Assembly (NCBI GenBank): GCA_963576475.1
Contig: OY754977.1
Location: 17,494,033 to 17,558,032 of the forward strand
Direction: 5' to 3'
Length of the DNA: 64,000 nucleotides
DNA from: Molanna angustata
Lineage: Eukaryota; Arthropoda; Insecta; Trichoptera; Molannidae
In this document: piece by piece, positions 33,531-44,905 of the stretch
How the letters are laid out: each line of letters begins with the position of its first letter
Numbering within the stretch: the stretch's first letter is position 1
Program-made: the position numbers and the translations under genes
Notes under the pieces: generated by a model
Seen by the model: the letters and a program-made list of their open reading frames with translations, nothing else
The model's database searches: none
Told to the model about the DNA's origin: nothing

Positions 33531-35008
33531 GCTTATAATATAGGTATTGGTCTTATATCTACAGTGTAGTTTGTATCGTACTCAGACTACAGTACAAGGG
33601 TAGTAAATAATTTTATTGAAATTGTGGAAATTCGTTAGTCAAAGTGAATAAATGGAAGTGGGTAGGTATTGGTTGCCTCCATCCATTACCAACTGAATAA
33701 AAAACCCATAGATGGCAACCGTTGGTTTGCAAATTACCCCATTGTAAGTGAGTCACAATAAACCCAGTTGATATTTTATTTATATCAATATGATATATTT
33801 CATTATACAAAAGGTTTAATATACCACGGAGTTATTGTGGACTGTATGTTTTTTAGGAAGCTGAGACTCAAGAATATTGTCATATGTTTTTCATATACGA
33901 TATTGATGCAAGGCACATACACGTCATCACAAACACCGTTTTTATTGTAAATATAAATTTATTGTCTCCGAATTATATAGACACATCGCAGCAAGATGAT
34001 ATTCTCCGTACCGTTTGATGATTGTCACCGTGGTTATATGATAAATGATCGTTGGTAAGTTCAGGTAAGGGATAGGAAGTGATATGATGGGTTAAATCAA
34101 AATTGCTAGTACGAGTTTGTATACTTTACTTTAAATGTCCACTGGGTTCAAAAATGAAAGCGCGATTCATTTGAAGAGAGCGGATCCAATTCATTTGGAG
34201 GGAATCGAAACCGCTAATATCCATTGCAGTGCCTATAGATGAGGGGAAGGTAGGGTGATGGTGAGTGAAGAGTGAAGGGAGGATGGACAGTGAGGAAGGG
34301 GTTGTCGGTGAAAAATCACTCAAAAGGATTGCTGTTTGGCACAATATCACATTATAGGTACACAATTTGAATAAAATCAATTTCTTTCGATTGCGAGTAC
34401 AAAATTTACATATAAACGGACACACCTACTTTCTTTCTTTCTCACTTAATGCGTTCAACTTTTTACCTGTTTTCCTTCTATTCACTACATCTTCAACACA
34501 CAGTGATAAGCTATCATTATATTTAATTATTGAAATCGAATATTTTTAAAGATGCATATACACATGTACACAAACATTGTTTGGGGGTATATGTTTATTT
34601 ATTTATTTATATCAGAAGGATTGTATTACAAATGTGCGTGTTCAAAAGGATTTTATTTTATTTAAAACATATACCTCCAAATATGATATTGCTTATGTCA
34701 GTTTATTAAATAATTGATAATACATAATTTATAGTGATGAATGGTTTAAATCAGAAGAGCTACTTACATACATGATCAACACTGGTTTATTCGAAATAAA
34801 AAAAATTACAACATAAATAATAACTTAATTAATTTGTGATGTCGTGGGTCGGAACTAATAGATAAAGATTAAACGCGACTCTACTCTATTGAACGATCAA
34901 CACATGAATAAATCTCTGTAGGTTTGTATCAACATGCAGCGGGCTGTGGTTCGTTGATCTTCGGGAGTATTCGAGAATCACGAGGCTATACATATTGCAG
35001 CTGACAAG
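33531..35008. other. AT-rich stretch
   Basis: No supported gene. The G-rich passage 34225-34310 (GAGGGGAAGGTAGGGTGATGG and following) is a local purine tract. Minus frames of 65 and 99 codons look random. Confidence 0.45.
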
Positions 35009-35615
35009 GTGCAGCTACAATTGTATTTTTTCCCTGCCAGGAGTCAATGACAAATTTTTAACATATAAGTAGAGACGAAGTTGGAATATTATAGCAGATC
35101 CAGGAACTCAAGGCACCTACAGGGCTTACGACCTGTCATCGGCCGGTTTACGTGATGCATTAAGGGCTTGCGAAAAAGGGAAAAAAATCAATGTATGCGC
35201 ATATATGCAACATTAAATATGTAAACTAGTCAAAAATGACAAAATATTTCTGGCGCAGTTCAGGGGTGACATCTATGCAAGAAGACTGTCACCTTATGTA
35301 CAAGGACTGTTGCTTTCATTGCTTAAAAAAAACAATTTCTCAATAGATGGAATCACAAAAAGGTTCCTTCGCTACTTCATAGATGGCGTTGGTAAAAACA
35401 ACTTATTTTCAAATGATCAGTTTTTCACTATTAAAATATACAGGACTTTTAAAATTGCATTGATAAGGGGACTCAATAAGAAGGCATAATTGTTGAACGT
35501 TGCGCAAGTGAATAAAGTGATCACTTGAACCAGCCGAAGGCAGGTCGTAAGTCTTTAGGCGCCTTGAGTTCCTGGTTTTCTTATAATATTCTAACTTCGT
35601 CTCTATTGAGATGTT
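35009..35615. repeat. Dispersed repeat B, rearranged inverted copies
   Basis: A plus-oriented 5' section (GTAGAGACGAAGTTGG, ACAGGGCTTACGACCTGTC, about 35068-35165) is joined to a longer minus-oriented copy (35166-35610) ending in the reverse complement of TCTCAATAGAGACGAAG. A B 3'-end piece (TTTTTTCCCTGCCAGGAGTC) lies left at 35025-35050. The two arms give roughly 110 bp of imperfect inverted repeat. Confidence 0.65.
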
Positions 35616-36500
35616 AAAAATTTGTCAAAAAATGAATTATTTAATTTGTTAAAGGATTTCAAAATGATATAAGAGATAATACTTGGATGAATGCAGTAAC
35701 TTATTGACATTGTTAAAAGTTATAACGTAAAATCATATATTCGGCAAGACCATATATTATGTGATGTCTCTATTGTATGGAAAAGTTCAGTAATTTGATT
35801 TTATGTTATAGTGTAAAGAGCTTGAATTTAGAACTGATAAGCTTCATATGATATCACGTGTCAAAATTTTCAAAATTCTCTCGCGCTCTTTAATACATGA
35901 TTTTTTGAAGACCGAAGAAAAATCTTTGCATACTTCGACCATCCTTTGGATTCGCAAATTTGTGTAAGTAGGTAGCTACATTTTAAAGTTATTATAATAA
36001 TGACAGAAAAATATATAGAAAAAAAATCATTTGATGAATTGAGGTGTGGTTAAGAGAATGAATACTGTATGTATATGTATTGGCAAGAAATATCATAAAT
36101 TTTGATTGCAAGTTGACTACATATTTTAAGAAGTTGTTTGTAAGAATTCTATTTCTGCTAATACTAAAAAAAGCAATCAAATTTGTAAAATTTTAATTTA
36201 AAACAAATGATCATTGTTAGTCTGTTGAAGGTGCTTCTCGGTTTGAGATATTACAAAGTTAATACAGATTGAAAAGACATTCTTTATCAGCGCTCCCTAT
36301 AACGGTTGTCCTTAAATATTTAACAATTTCATTGTACGTATCAACACTTGGCTACTTTGCGTATATGTAATTCAGAGGGGAGATCTTTTATCTTGAGATC
36401 AAACAAGGTGGTAAAAGGAATCACCGAAAACATAATAATACTCCTGTCACAAAAAACAATTTTGGTTGTCATCCATAGATATCTTACTCGTAATAATTTA
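35616..36500. other. AT-rich spacer
   Basis: Nothing supported on either strand. Confidence 0.45.
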
Positions 36501-36504
36501 ACAC

Positions 36505-36590
36505 GATGCTGATACCAGTAGTATAGTGGTTAGTCTTTTGACGTTGGTTTGGTTAACAGCAAAGGAAAACTTTTTCTTATTAATTTTTGA
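36505..36590 (+). mobile_element. Possible SINE remnant with tRNA-like A box
   Basis: CAGTAGTATAGTGGTTAGTC fits an RNA polymerase III A box, and CAGCAAAGGAAAAC resembles the family 2 sequence after the B box. The B box itself is not recognisable. Confidence 0.3.
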
Positions 36591-36847
36591 CGGTATCAAA
36601 GATTTTTCGTTGACACGGTTAAGGAATTGAAGAAAAATAATCAAGTGTAATATAATAGTTGAGTGTATTGGAACATAAAATTTACAAAAAATGAGGTAAA
36701 ATACAAGCTTAACGATTATTTAAAATTTAGTTAAAGTAAATTAAGAGAAAAAATAATAATTTATTTATTGATTTATTTATGATTTTTCGTACAGTAAAGT
36801 TCATAATTATGAATTTACTACAAAAAATAGAACAATAACATAGAACT

Positions 36848-37199
36848 CATCATCATTGGCGCTACAGCCATGTGTGGGCCCTGGCCTCCTCCAGAATCCT
36901 TTTCCAGCCGTCCCTGTCCTCCACCGCTCTCCTCTAGTTTGCTATTCCTATAGCCCTTATGTCGTCTTTTGTATCGTTTAGCCATCTTAGCTTGGGCCTG
37001 CCTCTACTTCTTCTGCCCTCTGGATTGGTATTAAGAATGTTTTTGGGGATACGATCATCATTCATCCTTCTGACATGTCCCAACCACTGCAGTCTACGTA
37101 GTTTTATGACTTGTACAATGTTGGATTCGTCATAATATAATGCCTGTAATTCATGATTATATCGCATCCTCCAAAGTCCATTATAATTTACACTAGAAA
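36848..37199 (-). mobile_element. LINE C-terminal fragment with 17-bp target duplication
   Basis: The minus frame has RMRYNHELQAL, KLRRLQWLGHVRRMNDDRIP, PEGRRSRGRPKLRWL and DDIRAIGIAN, then a TAG where the sister copy at 51517 has tryptophan, then RRAVEDRDGWKRILEEARAH and the true end. The tail is (ATG)n-like on the minus strand. AACAATAACATAGAACT lies exactly on both sides (36831-36847 and 37200-37216), so only 352 bp was inserted. Confidence 0.9.
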
Positions 37200-37571
37200 A
37201 ACAATAACATAGAACTTCCCATGTATAATATAAATAACTGCATATATTGTACCTAATTTTATTCTTACAAAATCGAGAGTCAAGCACCGAATAAACATTT
37301 TTTCGTGTTTCTTTAATTTATTTAATATCTTAATTTGACACTAATATCGAGAAAATGATACGAAATCATCCCTCCTAGTCCTCCCTTATTTCCCTTGATC
37401 CCCTGTTCACATTTTTTCTCATTTCGGTCCTTTGTCTTATCAAATATTCACGCTGTAAAGGCTACAGGGGTCCACCCTCCCAATGCCCGTGTTAAACCGA
37501 GATATGAAGCTATAAATACAACGTTATTTTACAGTATTTAATTTCGCAAAATGGTTGAGTTCAATAGAAGA

Positions 37572-38441
37572 CATTTTTTAACAGATTTTTAATTATCTCA
37601 ATAGAGACGAAGTTGGAATATTTATTGTAGGAGAACCGGGAAATCAAGGCACCTACAGGGCTTACGACCTGTCATCGGCTGGTTTACGTGATCACTTTAT
37701 GCGCTTGCGCAACGTTCACCAATTATGCCTTTTAGTGAGATCCCTATCAATTCAATTTTGAAAGTTCTATATATTGTAATACTGAAATTCTTTTCGCTTG
37801 AAAATAAGGAATTTTTACTACAGCCATCTATGGGTGAAATTATGAACAACAATCTTATTATTTTTATTTATTTTGTTGGAACGCCATCTATTGAGAGAAT
37901 TGTTTTTTTTTTTTTTGTAAATAATGAAAGCTACAATTCTTATATCTGAGGTGACAATGCATTTTTCGCATAGAAGTCACCCCTGAATTGCGCCAGACTT
38001 ATAAGGTCATTTTTGTCTTATTTACCTACTTGTACCAATGTGTAAGTAATCGAATATTTTTTATTATTGCATATGCGCAAACATTGGATTTTTTTCCCTG
38101 TCGGGAGTCAAAGATATTTTTTAACAGATTTTTAATTATCTCAATAGAGACGAAGTTGGAATATTTATTGTAGGAGAACCGGGAAATCAAGGCACCTACA
38201 GGGCTTACGACCTGTCATCGGCTGGTTTACGTGATCACTTTATGCGCTTGCGCAACGTTCACCAATTATGCTTTTTAATGAGATCCCTATCAATTCAATT
38301 TTGAAAGTTCTATATATTGTAATACTGAAATTCTTTTCGCTTGAAAATAAGGAATTTTTACTACAGCCATCTATGGGTGAAATTATGAACAACAATCTTA
38401 TTATTTTTATTTATTTTGTTGGAACGCCATCTATAATAACT
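37572..38441 (+). repeat. Dispersed repeat B, tandem duplication of 543-bp period
   Basis: TCTCAATAGAGACGAAGTTG begins at 37596 and again at 38139. The second copy follows the first closely up to GGAACGCCATCTAT at about 38440, then diverges, so the repeat is 1.6 units long. Copy 1 shows the full unit, ending near TTTTTCCCTGTCGGGAGTCA. No protein coding content; frames MPFSEIPINSIL and MLFNEIPINSIL are repeat shadows. Confidence 0.85.
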
Positions 38442-38690
38442 CCAAGTGTGATTGTAAGGATTTTTATTTTTTGCCGTATCAAATTTGCTATCTCCAAAAA
38501 ACTTCAACAAAATAAAAGTGACCCATAAAATTATACAGAAATCATGTTCAGAGGATGTGTATTATCATTATTTATAGATTAAAATGAATATTATGTCTAT
38601 GTAGCTTAATTTAGACACAATGGACAGTTTTATGTCCGCCCTGTAAAGTTATCATTTACGGAGTTAGCAAATATGCATATTAAGGTATCG

Positions 38691-38826
38691 ATTAGGTATG
38701 TTGATTATTTGTGAATGTGTTAATTTATAACACATTACTTTGTTAATGAAATTTTTTACATTAGGTATGTTGATTATTTGTGAATGTGTCAATTTATAAC
38801 ACATTACTTTGTTAATGAAATTTTTT
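38691..38826. repeat. Two tandem copies of a 69-bp unit
   Basis: ATTAGGTATGTTGATTATTT starts at 38691 and 38760. The copies differ at about one position (GTGTTAATTT versus GTGTCAATTT), so the duplication is young. Confidence 0.9.
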
Positions 38827-39269
38827 GTTGTTGATCATTTATTTTGGTATGTCGTTTGACTTCTGTGGCACAATCCTGATTTCGGTATACAACTGTCAAA
38901 ATAAATACTCAAATTATATTCTGTTCAGTAATGTGTATCCCCACCCTTTCTGAATGTTACCTTTAAATGTGTGACAATGCTGGCTGACTGGAGTCCCTTA
39001 ATAAGATGGAAACCTGTAGGTACCTATACCTGTCGATGGTCACCCAACAAAAGTTTAAAAAAAATTAATGGCCATTACTCAGCATGTAATCAAATCGGCA
39101 AAAAATAATTAAAAATATATAACTTTACTATTCAGGGTCGGGTCATGGAAATTAGATGACATATTTCCATTAATATTTTGATACCTAGAACCTTAATTTC
39201 CGTTGTCCTTAGGGGCTCTTTGGTTCGTACAGTGTCTGCTGGCGTTTCCACAGCATACGTCATGTTCGG

Positions 39270-39590
39270 TCGCACGCATAATAATATAATAATTTGGATT
39301 ATTCATATAGCGCCGTTTTAGTGAATATCTCACCACGAGGGCGTTGAAAATTGATAAGGATGTATCATTATGGTTCTGGCAAGATTTGCGAAAAAGGTAT
39401 GTTTGAGATTTTCGCATGTGTTTTGCGTTTTGTATGTGTGCAGAGCATATTTGTATATAGGTCATGTGGAACATGTGGAATAGAGGACATCGTTCGGTGG
39501 AGTAGATCCAGAATCCATATATAGCAGCAAATGAAATCCCTTTTGGTCGCCGTCTACCCAGAAGACCATCCAAGATAATATGGAAGGATA
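39270..39590 (-). mobile_element. LINE family D 3' end, decayed
   Basis: The plus strand reads CATAATAATATAATAATTTGG then TTCATATAGCGCCGTTTTAG and CACGAGGGCG, matching the tail of 20733-20927. The remaining coding part is too damaged to read. The 126-codon frame at 39193-39573 is not in recognisable phase. Confidence 0.5.
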
Positions 39591-40364
39591 GTTGGACTTC
39601 GTCATCTCAGGACGCATAGTTTTTGAATTACAGACCAACAGGTCTACTAAACGAAGAAAATTATGATAACTATACCTAACCTAGCTTACCCAGCTTTTAG
39701 AAATGGCATTTTCGTATTGCCGCATTATTGAAATAGCATTAAAAGACTAGGATTCAAATTAAAAATAAACCGTTTCACAAAGCAGCAGAAATGTTCAAAC
39801 GAGTAGAAAAATACGCAAGAGGCAAATGAGGATCAAACAAAATTCTTTCGTTTACCTTACAGAAGTAATTTGCCACCCCCAATAGGTGGGTGGGTTCGTG
39901 CCCCCCCCCCCCCCCCACCCCTCATCAACCTTCCAAAGATTTCTTGTGCAGATTCTTTGGGGGAGCTGAGGTTATTGTACACGTTCCTGTTTTTATTTTT
40001 CTGCGAATCTCTGGACCCACTGCAAATGGAAACGATATGATTCATAAATGAAAGAATTTATATTAAATTATTATTTATTACTTAATTTCCTAGTGGTGAT
40101 CTTATGAAACAAAGCACGAAAAATTGAATAAATTTAGAATCTATTTAGAATTTTGATAAACAAATTTTCAATAACCTATTGAGTATCAATAAGTATGTTG
40201 TTAGTACAATTGACTGGTATATCGGGAATAGATCGGAAAGGCACCTGCTCGATTAAAGTGCGGATGCAAATGAATAATTAAAATACTTTTTTTTTCAATT
40301 TTCTATTAATTTTTTTTCTCATTCCATATTATTTAAAAACATTTTTAGCGATTTTGGAATATAT
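39591..40364. other. Spacer with poly-C run
   Basis: No supported gene. A run of C residues lies at about 39900-39916. Confidence 0.45.
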
Positions 40365-41389
40365 TCCAACTGTCGATTTGTTCAGGAGAACTTTGTTCTC
40401 TTAACATATCGACAATGTATCAAGCCAGAATACGCGAGAATTGTATGGAGAGGTCTACTTTTTTCACGGCTTTTCCAACTTTGAAGTCAAAAAACACCAA
40501 CTTAGAGGCTTCGCAGCATATATGTTCCATACACGGATTTACTCAGAATTCGGAGTAGAATATTTCGTGTGTCTGTGTGTCTGTGTGTGTGTGTGTCTGT
40601 GTGTGTCTGTGTGTGTGTCCGTCCCCCCCTTATAACTTTTGATCCGCTCAATTTACAGAGCCCAAAATTTCAGAATATATAAACAGTTATAGGCCTACAA
40701 AACTTTTATACTCAGAATTTTGAATTTTTGTTTCAGTCAGGGGTTATCAACTTTTGAATTTTTATTTTATTTTTCCATATATCTCAGAAACCATAAAAGC
40801 CAGAACGCTGAAAATTGGTACAAACATAGAAAAATAAAAAATCTCAAATTAATTTTTTCAAAAAAATTCCAGGGTTTCTCAAACATTTTTTATTAAGAAA
40901 AATATTTTTTTTATGATAAATTTATGAGTTTAACTGCCTATATTTCCAAAACTTATACAATTATCGAAAAAAGCCGAAACACCCCAACTAGATAATTTAA
41001 TTTTCTATAAAAAATATTAACATTGTAGTAGAAGATCTCAATTTTTTATAACAATTTTTTTAAAAATTGAATTTAGTGACGACATCGCTTCATACATTTT
41101 GTATGGCAGTCGCCTATACACAATATGTAAGAAGACTTAATAGTTTGATACTTCATCTCCAAACATACATACCATCATGCTATTTTCATATTCTGGGTAG
41201 GAAAAAAGGAACTTCCTCCATACTATCCTATCTTGACATACATACCTACATAATATATGTTGTATAGAAAACAAAATATCTGAAAATATTCAATAATTTG
41301 TATTTATGGGTTTATAGTTTGGTACATATTCTTCAACTATACATACTATCGCTATCGACAGTTGGATCTCATGTGTTACATGCAACTAG
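40365..41389 (+). mobile_element. Non-autonomous Helitron, family A, copy 3
   Basis: Starts TCCAACTGTCGATTTG and ends CATGTGTTACATGCAACTAG|T with the 3' hairpin intact. The GT tract is at about 40566-40618. It is followed 6 bp later by copy 4 in the same orientation. Very similar to copies 1 and 4, implying recent activity. The 5' neighbour is T rather than A here. Confidence 0.88.
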
Positions 41390-41395
41390 TACTTA

Positions 41396-42419
41396 TCCAA
41401 CTGTCGATTTGTTCAGGAGAACTTTGTTCTCTTAACATATCGACAATGTATCAAGCCAGAATACGCGAGAATTGTATGGAGAGGTCTACTTTTTTCACGG
41501 CTTTTCCAACTTTGAAGTCAAAAAACACCAACTTAGAGGCTTCGCAGCATATATGTTCCATAGACGGATTTACTCAGAATTCGGAGTAGAACATTTCGTG
41601 TGTCTGTGTGTGTGTCTGTGTGTGTGTGTATGTCTGTGTGTGTGTGTGTGTCCGTCCCCCCCTTATAACTTTTGATCCGCTCAATTTACAGAGCCTAAAA
41701 TTTCAGAATATATAAACAGTTACAGGCCTACAAAACTTTTATACTTGGAATTTTGAATTTTTGTTTCAGTCAGGGGTTATCAACTTTTGAATTTTTATTT
41801 TATTTTTCCCTATATCTCAGAAACCATAAAAGCTAGAACGCTGAAAATTGGTATAAACATAGACAAATACAAAATCTCAAATTAATTTTTTCAAAAAAAT
41901 TCCAGGGTTTCTCAAACATTTTTTATTAAGAAAAGTATTTTTTTTATGATAAATTTATGAGTTTAACTGCCTTTATTTCCATTTTTTTTTAAAATATCGA
42001 AAAAAGCCGAAACACCCCAACTAGATAATTTAATTTTATATACAAAATATTAACATTGTAGCAGTACATCTCAAATTTTTTTTAACAATTTTTATAAAAA
42101 TTGAATTTAGTGACGACATCGCTTCATACAATTTGTATGGTAGTCACCTATACACAATATCAAAGAAGACTTAATAGTTTGATACTTCATCTCTAAACAT
42201 ACAATATACATATACCATCATGCTGTTTTCATATTCCGGGTAGGAAAAAAAGACTGACCTCCATACTATCCTATCTTGACTACCTAGGTACATGTGTTGT
42301 ATAGAAAACTAAATATCATAAAATAATAAATAATTTGTATTTATGGGTTTGGTACTTATTCTTCAACTATACATACTATCGCTGTCGACAGCTGGATCTC
42401 ATGTGTTACATGCAACTAG
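41396..42419 (+). mobile_element. Non-autonomous Helitron, family A, copy 4
   Basis: A|TCCAACTG at the start and CAACTAG|T at the end, with hairpin CATGT-GTT-ACATG. Subterminal repeat copy GTCGACAGCTGGA has two changes. The GT tract is at about 41598-41652. Head-to-tail with copy 3 across the spacer TACTTA. Confidence 0.88.
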
Positions 42420-42497
42420 TTTAGTTTAATTGATTTTAAATAACATTTAAAAGGTTTATAACAGTTGGATACAGAGAGAAAGGAATATTGCACCTAC

Positions 42498-42548
42498 CTG
42501 GTGGCGAACTTCTTCCTTCGTATCGGAGGTCTTCACGGAAGGCACTCA
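42498..42548 (-). other. Candidate 51-nt internal exon
   Basis: On the minus strand GAAGTTACAG precedes the segment, which ends CCACCAG|GTAGGT, a strong donor. Only one frame is open: SAFREDLRYEGRSSPP. The acceptor has a poor pyrimidine tract. It is GC-rich compared with its flanks and lies outside recognised repeats. No neighbouring exon was found. Confidence 0.2.
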
Positions 42549-42768
42549 CTGTAACTTCTATATCACAACCATTGATTTATATGAACTATGTACTAGATGA
42601 GGCGCTCCGAACAAAATTGTTAAATTTAAATATCACATTTTTGCATTCGGATGCGAAGAAGGTAACGAGCGGCATAGGGGAGAGGAAAGTAGTGACTGCG
42701 TAAAAAGATACATCGCAATTATGTTATGTTTTAATTTTGTACTATATCGGCAGTATGCTTTTTCGTTG

Positions 42769-42888
42769 AATATAACAAATGCATTGTGCCATCCCTCTCT
42801 AACTTCGATATTAAAATATAGAGTACGTAAATATAACAGATGCATTGTGCCATTCCTCTCTAACTTAAAAATTAAAATATAGAGTAAG
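42769..42888. repeat. Two tandem copies of a 60-bp unit
   Basis: AATATAACAAATGCATTGTG at 42769 and AATATAACAGATGCATTGTG at 42829, both followed by CCTCTCTAACTT and ATTAAAATATAGAGTA. Confidence 0.85.
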
Positions 42889-43512
42889 AGAAACACACAT
42901 TAGTGATTGATTGTTCCATTCTGTTGTGTTTCTAAATTATATTCGTAAATAAATAAATATTTCATCTTAAAATTAAATATACGCTGAAAAAAACAATATT
43001 TACCGATGAAATGTGATTACAACATTTTTTTCCACTTTCTTCGTAGTATTGGAGGAATATCTGAAAATACAACTAGGCATTTTGACAATCTAAAATCGCA
43101 GTAGACACAACGTTACGACGGCAACGCTTCTTTCATACTAAACCACTACAAAATGAAGTAGGTTCTTTTGACTTATCTCATCGGTTACATATTTCATATG
43201 AACATGCCGCTTCTAGTACGTAGTACATATAATTCAATGATCACAACACAAAATAATGATGGTAAGACACACCACTTCCAAACACGGTTTGGGAACTAAA
43301 AAAGGTGCACGGCGCGTAGTATTTAGTTGATCAACACGAAAGGACACGAAATATGTATATTTCGAGCGTATTGAAATTTTATTTACTTTATTAACTGTCT
43401 GTGACGTACAAGACGATGAGTTTTAGACGATTGTATATACAGCTGACTATGTAGGTAGCAATATTTTTGGGAGAGGAAAAGATTGGAAGTGTTGCCACAT
43501 TTATCGAACAAT
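42889..43512. other. AT-rich spacer
   Basis: Nothing supported on either strand. Confidence 0.45.
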
Positions 43513-43886
43513 ATTTTATTTATTTATTTATTTATAATAAACATGACATTGTACATTAAGAGGTTTGACATCAATATTAAAGGTATATATAAAAAAAAAT
43601 ATTATGTATATATTTGAGACAGAGACAATGGAAGGGTACACAGACACATCCAGACCATTGACACTCTCTTGCGCTTTGTTGTCAATTAGAGGTTTTGCTC
43701 TCCAATATGCTAGGGATAATCCCTGTGTTATATTGGATGCAGTCTTTGGTTTTGTAAGTTAAACAACATTATTTTAAAGTGGATTTAGCACAATTGATCA
43801 TACACTTCCTAACATACATGCACAGGCACTCTCCATACACACGTAATATACTGAACCATATAAAATACACACACAGCACACACACA

Positions 43887-43930
<44 letters not shown>

Positions 43931-44150
43931 TACAGTAAAAAAACAATAAGTTAAAGAAATGAGAAAGAAGTTACTGTGGTGGGTTTGATTCGATGATCCA
44001 TAGGGTTATTTCCCTTTTGAACCTTTGGTAGTTATTGATATTTTTAATAGAATCTGGGATGGTATTGTAAATAGTGGGAGCTTGATATGAATAGTAAATT
44101 TATAGATTAATTGTAAATTTATAGATTAATCTGTTGGTTCTGTAGGCCTA
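43513..44150 (-). mobile_element. LINE 3' end, Jockey-like
   Basis: The minus frame YQAPTIYNTIPDSIKNINNY then QRFKREITLWIIESNPPQ ends at the stop 43971-43973. It resembles the end of the 8.6-kb reverse transcriptase (FNSFPTNIKNISNAKEFKK). The 3' UTR holds a CA microsatellite (43863-43925) and finishes in a TTTATTTATTTATT stretch near 43513-43535. Confidence 0.65.
43863..43925. repeat. CA microsatellite
   Basis: Mostly uninterrupted CA dinucleotides within the presumed LINE 3' UTR. Confidence 0.95.
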
Positions 44151-44730
44151 TAAAATAAAATAAACAAAAGACATATGAAAAAATAGAACATCGGAAATTT
44201 GAAAAAGGCAATCTATCAGATATAATATTAAATTAACGGATATCTAAATTTTTGCAATATGTGTAGGTATATAATGTAATTAATTAATTTTTTTTAATAA
44301 AGTTTATAAAATGTTCATATTTTGATTATTGCCTCCCTCACTAGAATTAAATCCCGCAATGGGGAAGGTACTTTACAAAAACAAAATAATAATTAGGTAA
44401 CTAATAATATAAAACAATGTAAAATAAAAGTCATCAAAAAAAATAGGCGAAGAATAATAAAACGAATCAATCAATTCAACACGATAAAGCAACCTATTTA
44501 ATACTGTACAAATTACCAGAAATGGGTAAGTATTTATTTTGAAAACCAGGATAACATTGTAATAGTATAACTTAATAATTTTATCACGGCATATCTAATA
44601 ATGATCGATAACATTACCTTATAAAAGTAAAAAACATATGCGTGTATAAACCAGCCTCTTCACATCTAAAAAGGAACTTAGTAAATTCTTAATGGGTCGT
44701 GTGGTGAACCTCATTGCTGAACTACATAGA
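44151..44730. other. AT-rich spacer
   Basis: No gene seen. GTGGTGAACCTCATTGCTGA at 44701-44720 matches part of dispersed repeat E. Confidence 0.45.
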
Positions 44731-44905
44731 TGGGTGGTGGCAGAGCAGTTAGCGCGCTGGGTTAGTAATCCAGTGGTCGCGAGCTTAATTCCTGCCACGA
44801 CCGATTTCATTCACCGATAGTACAAACATTTATGCTTAGTTTAGGGAATGTATGAGGATGTATATGTATGTACTTATTTCAAGGACATATTCATTCTTTT
44901 AAAAA
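44731..44905 (+). mobile_element. SINE family 1, near full length
   Basis: The head TGGCAGAGCAGTTAGCGCGC and CTGGGTTAGTAATCCAG gives a tRNA-like A box and anticodon arm. The B box is mutated (GAGCTTAATTCC). The body has TTTATGCTTAGTTTAGGGAA and AAGGACATATTCATTC before an A-rich tail. Confidence 0.75.

Noticed and set aside
37572..38441. LTR pair of a small retrotransposon
   Set aside because: The two direct repeats are a tandem duplication of repeat B with a 543-bp period; no TG...CA ends, primer site or duplication of flanks.
39193..39573. 126-codon minus frame as a gene
   Set aside because: It overlaps the 3' end of a LINE family D copy and has no recognisable domain.
44731..44800. tRNA gene
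   Set aside because: The B box is mutated and the sequence continues into the SINE family 1 body.
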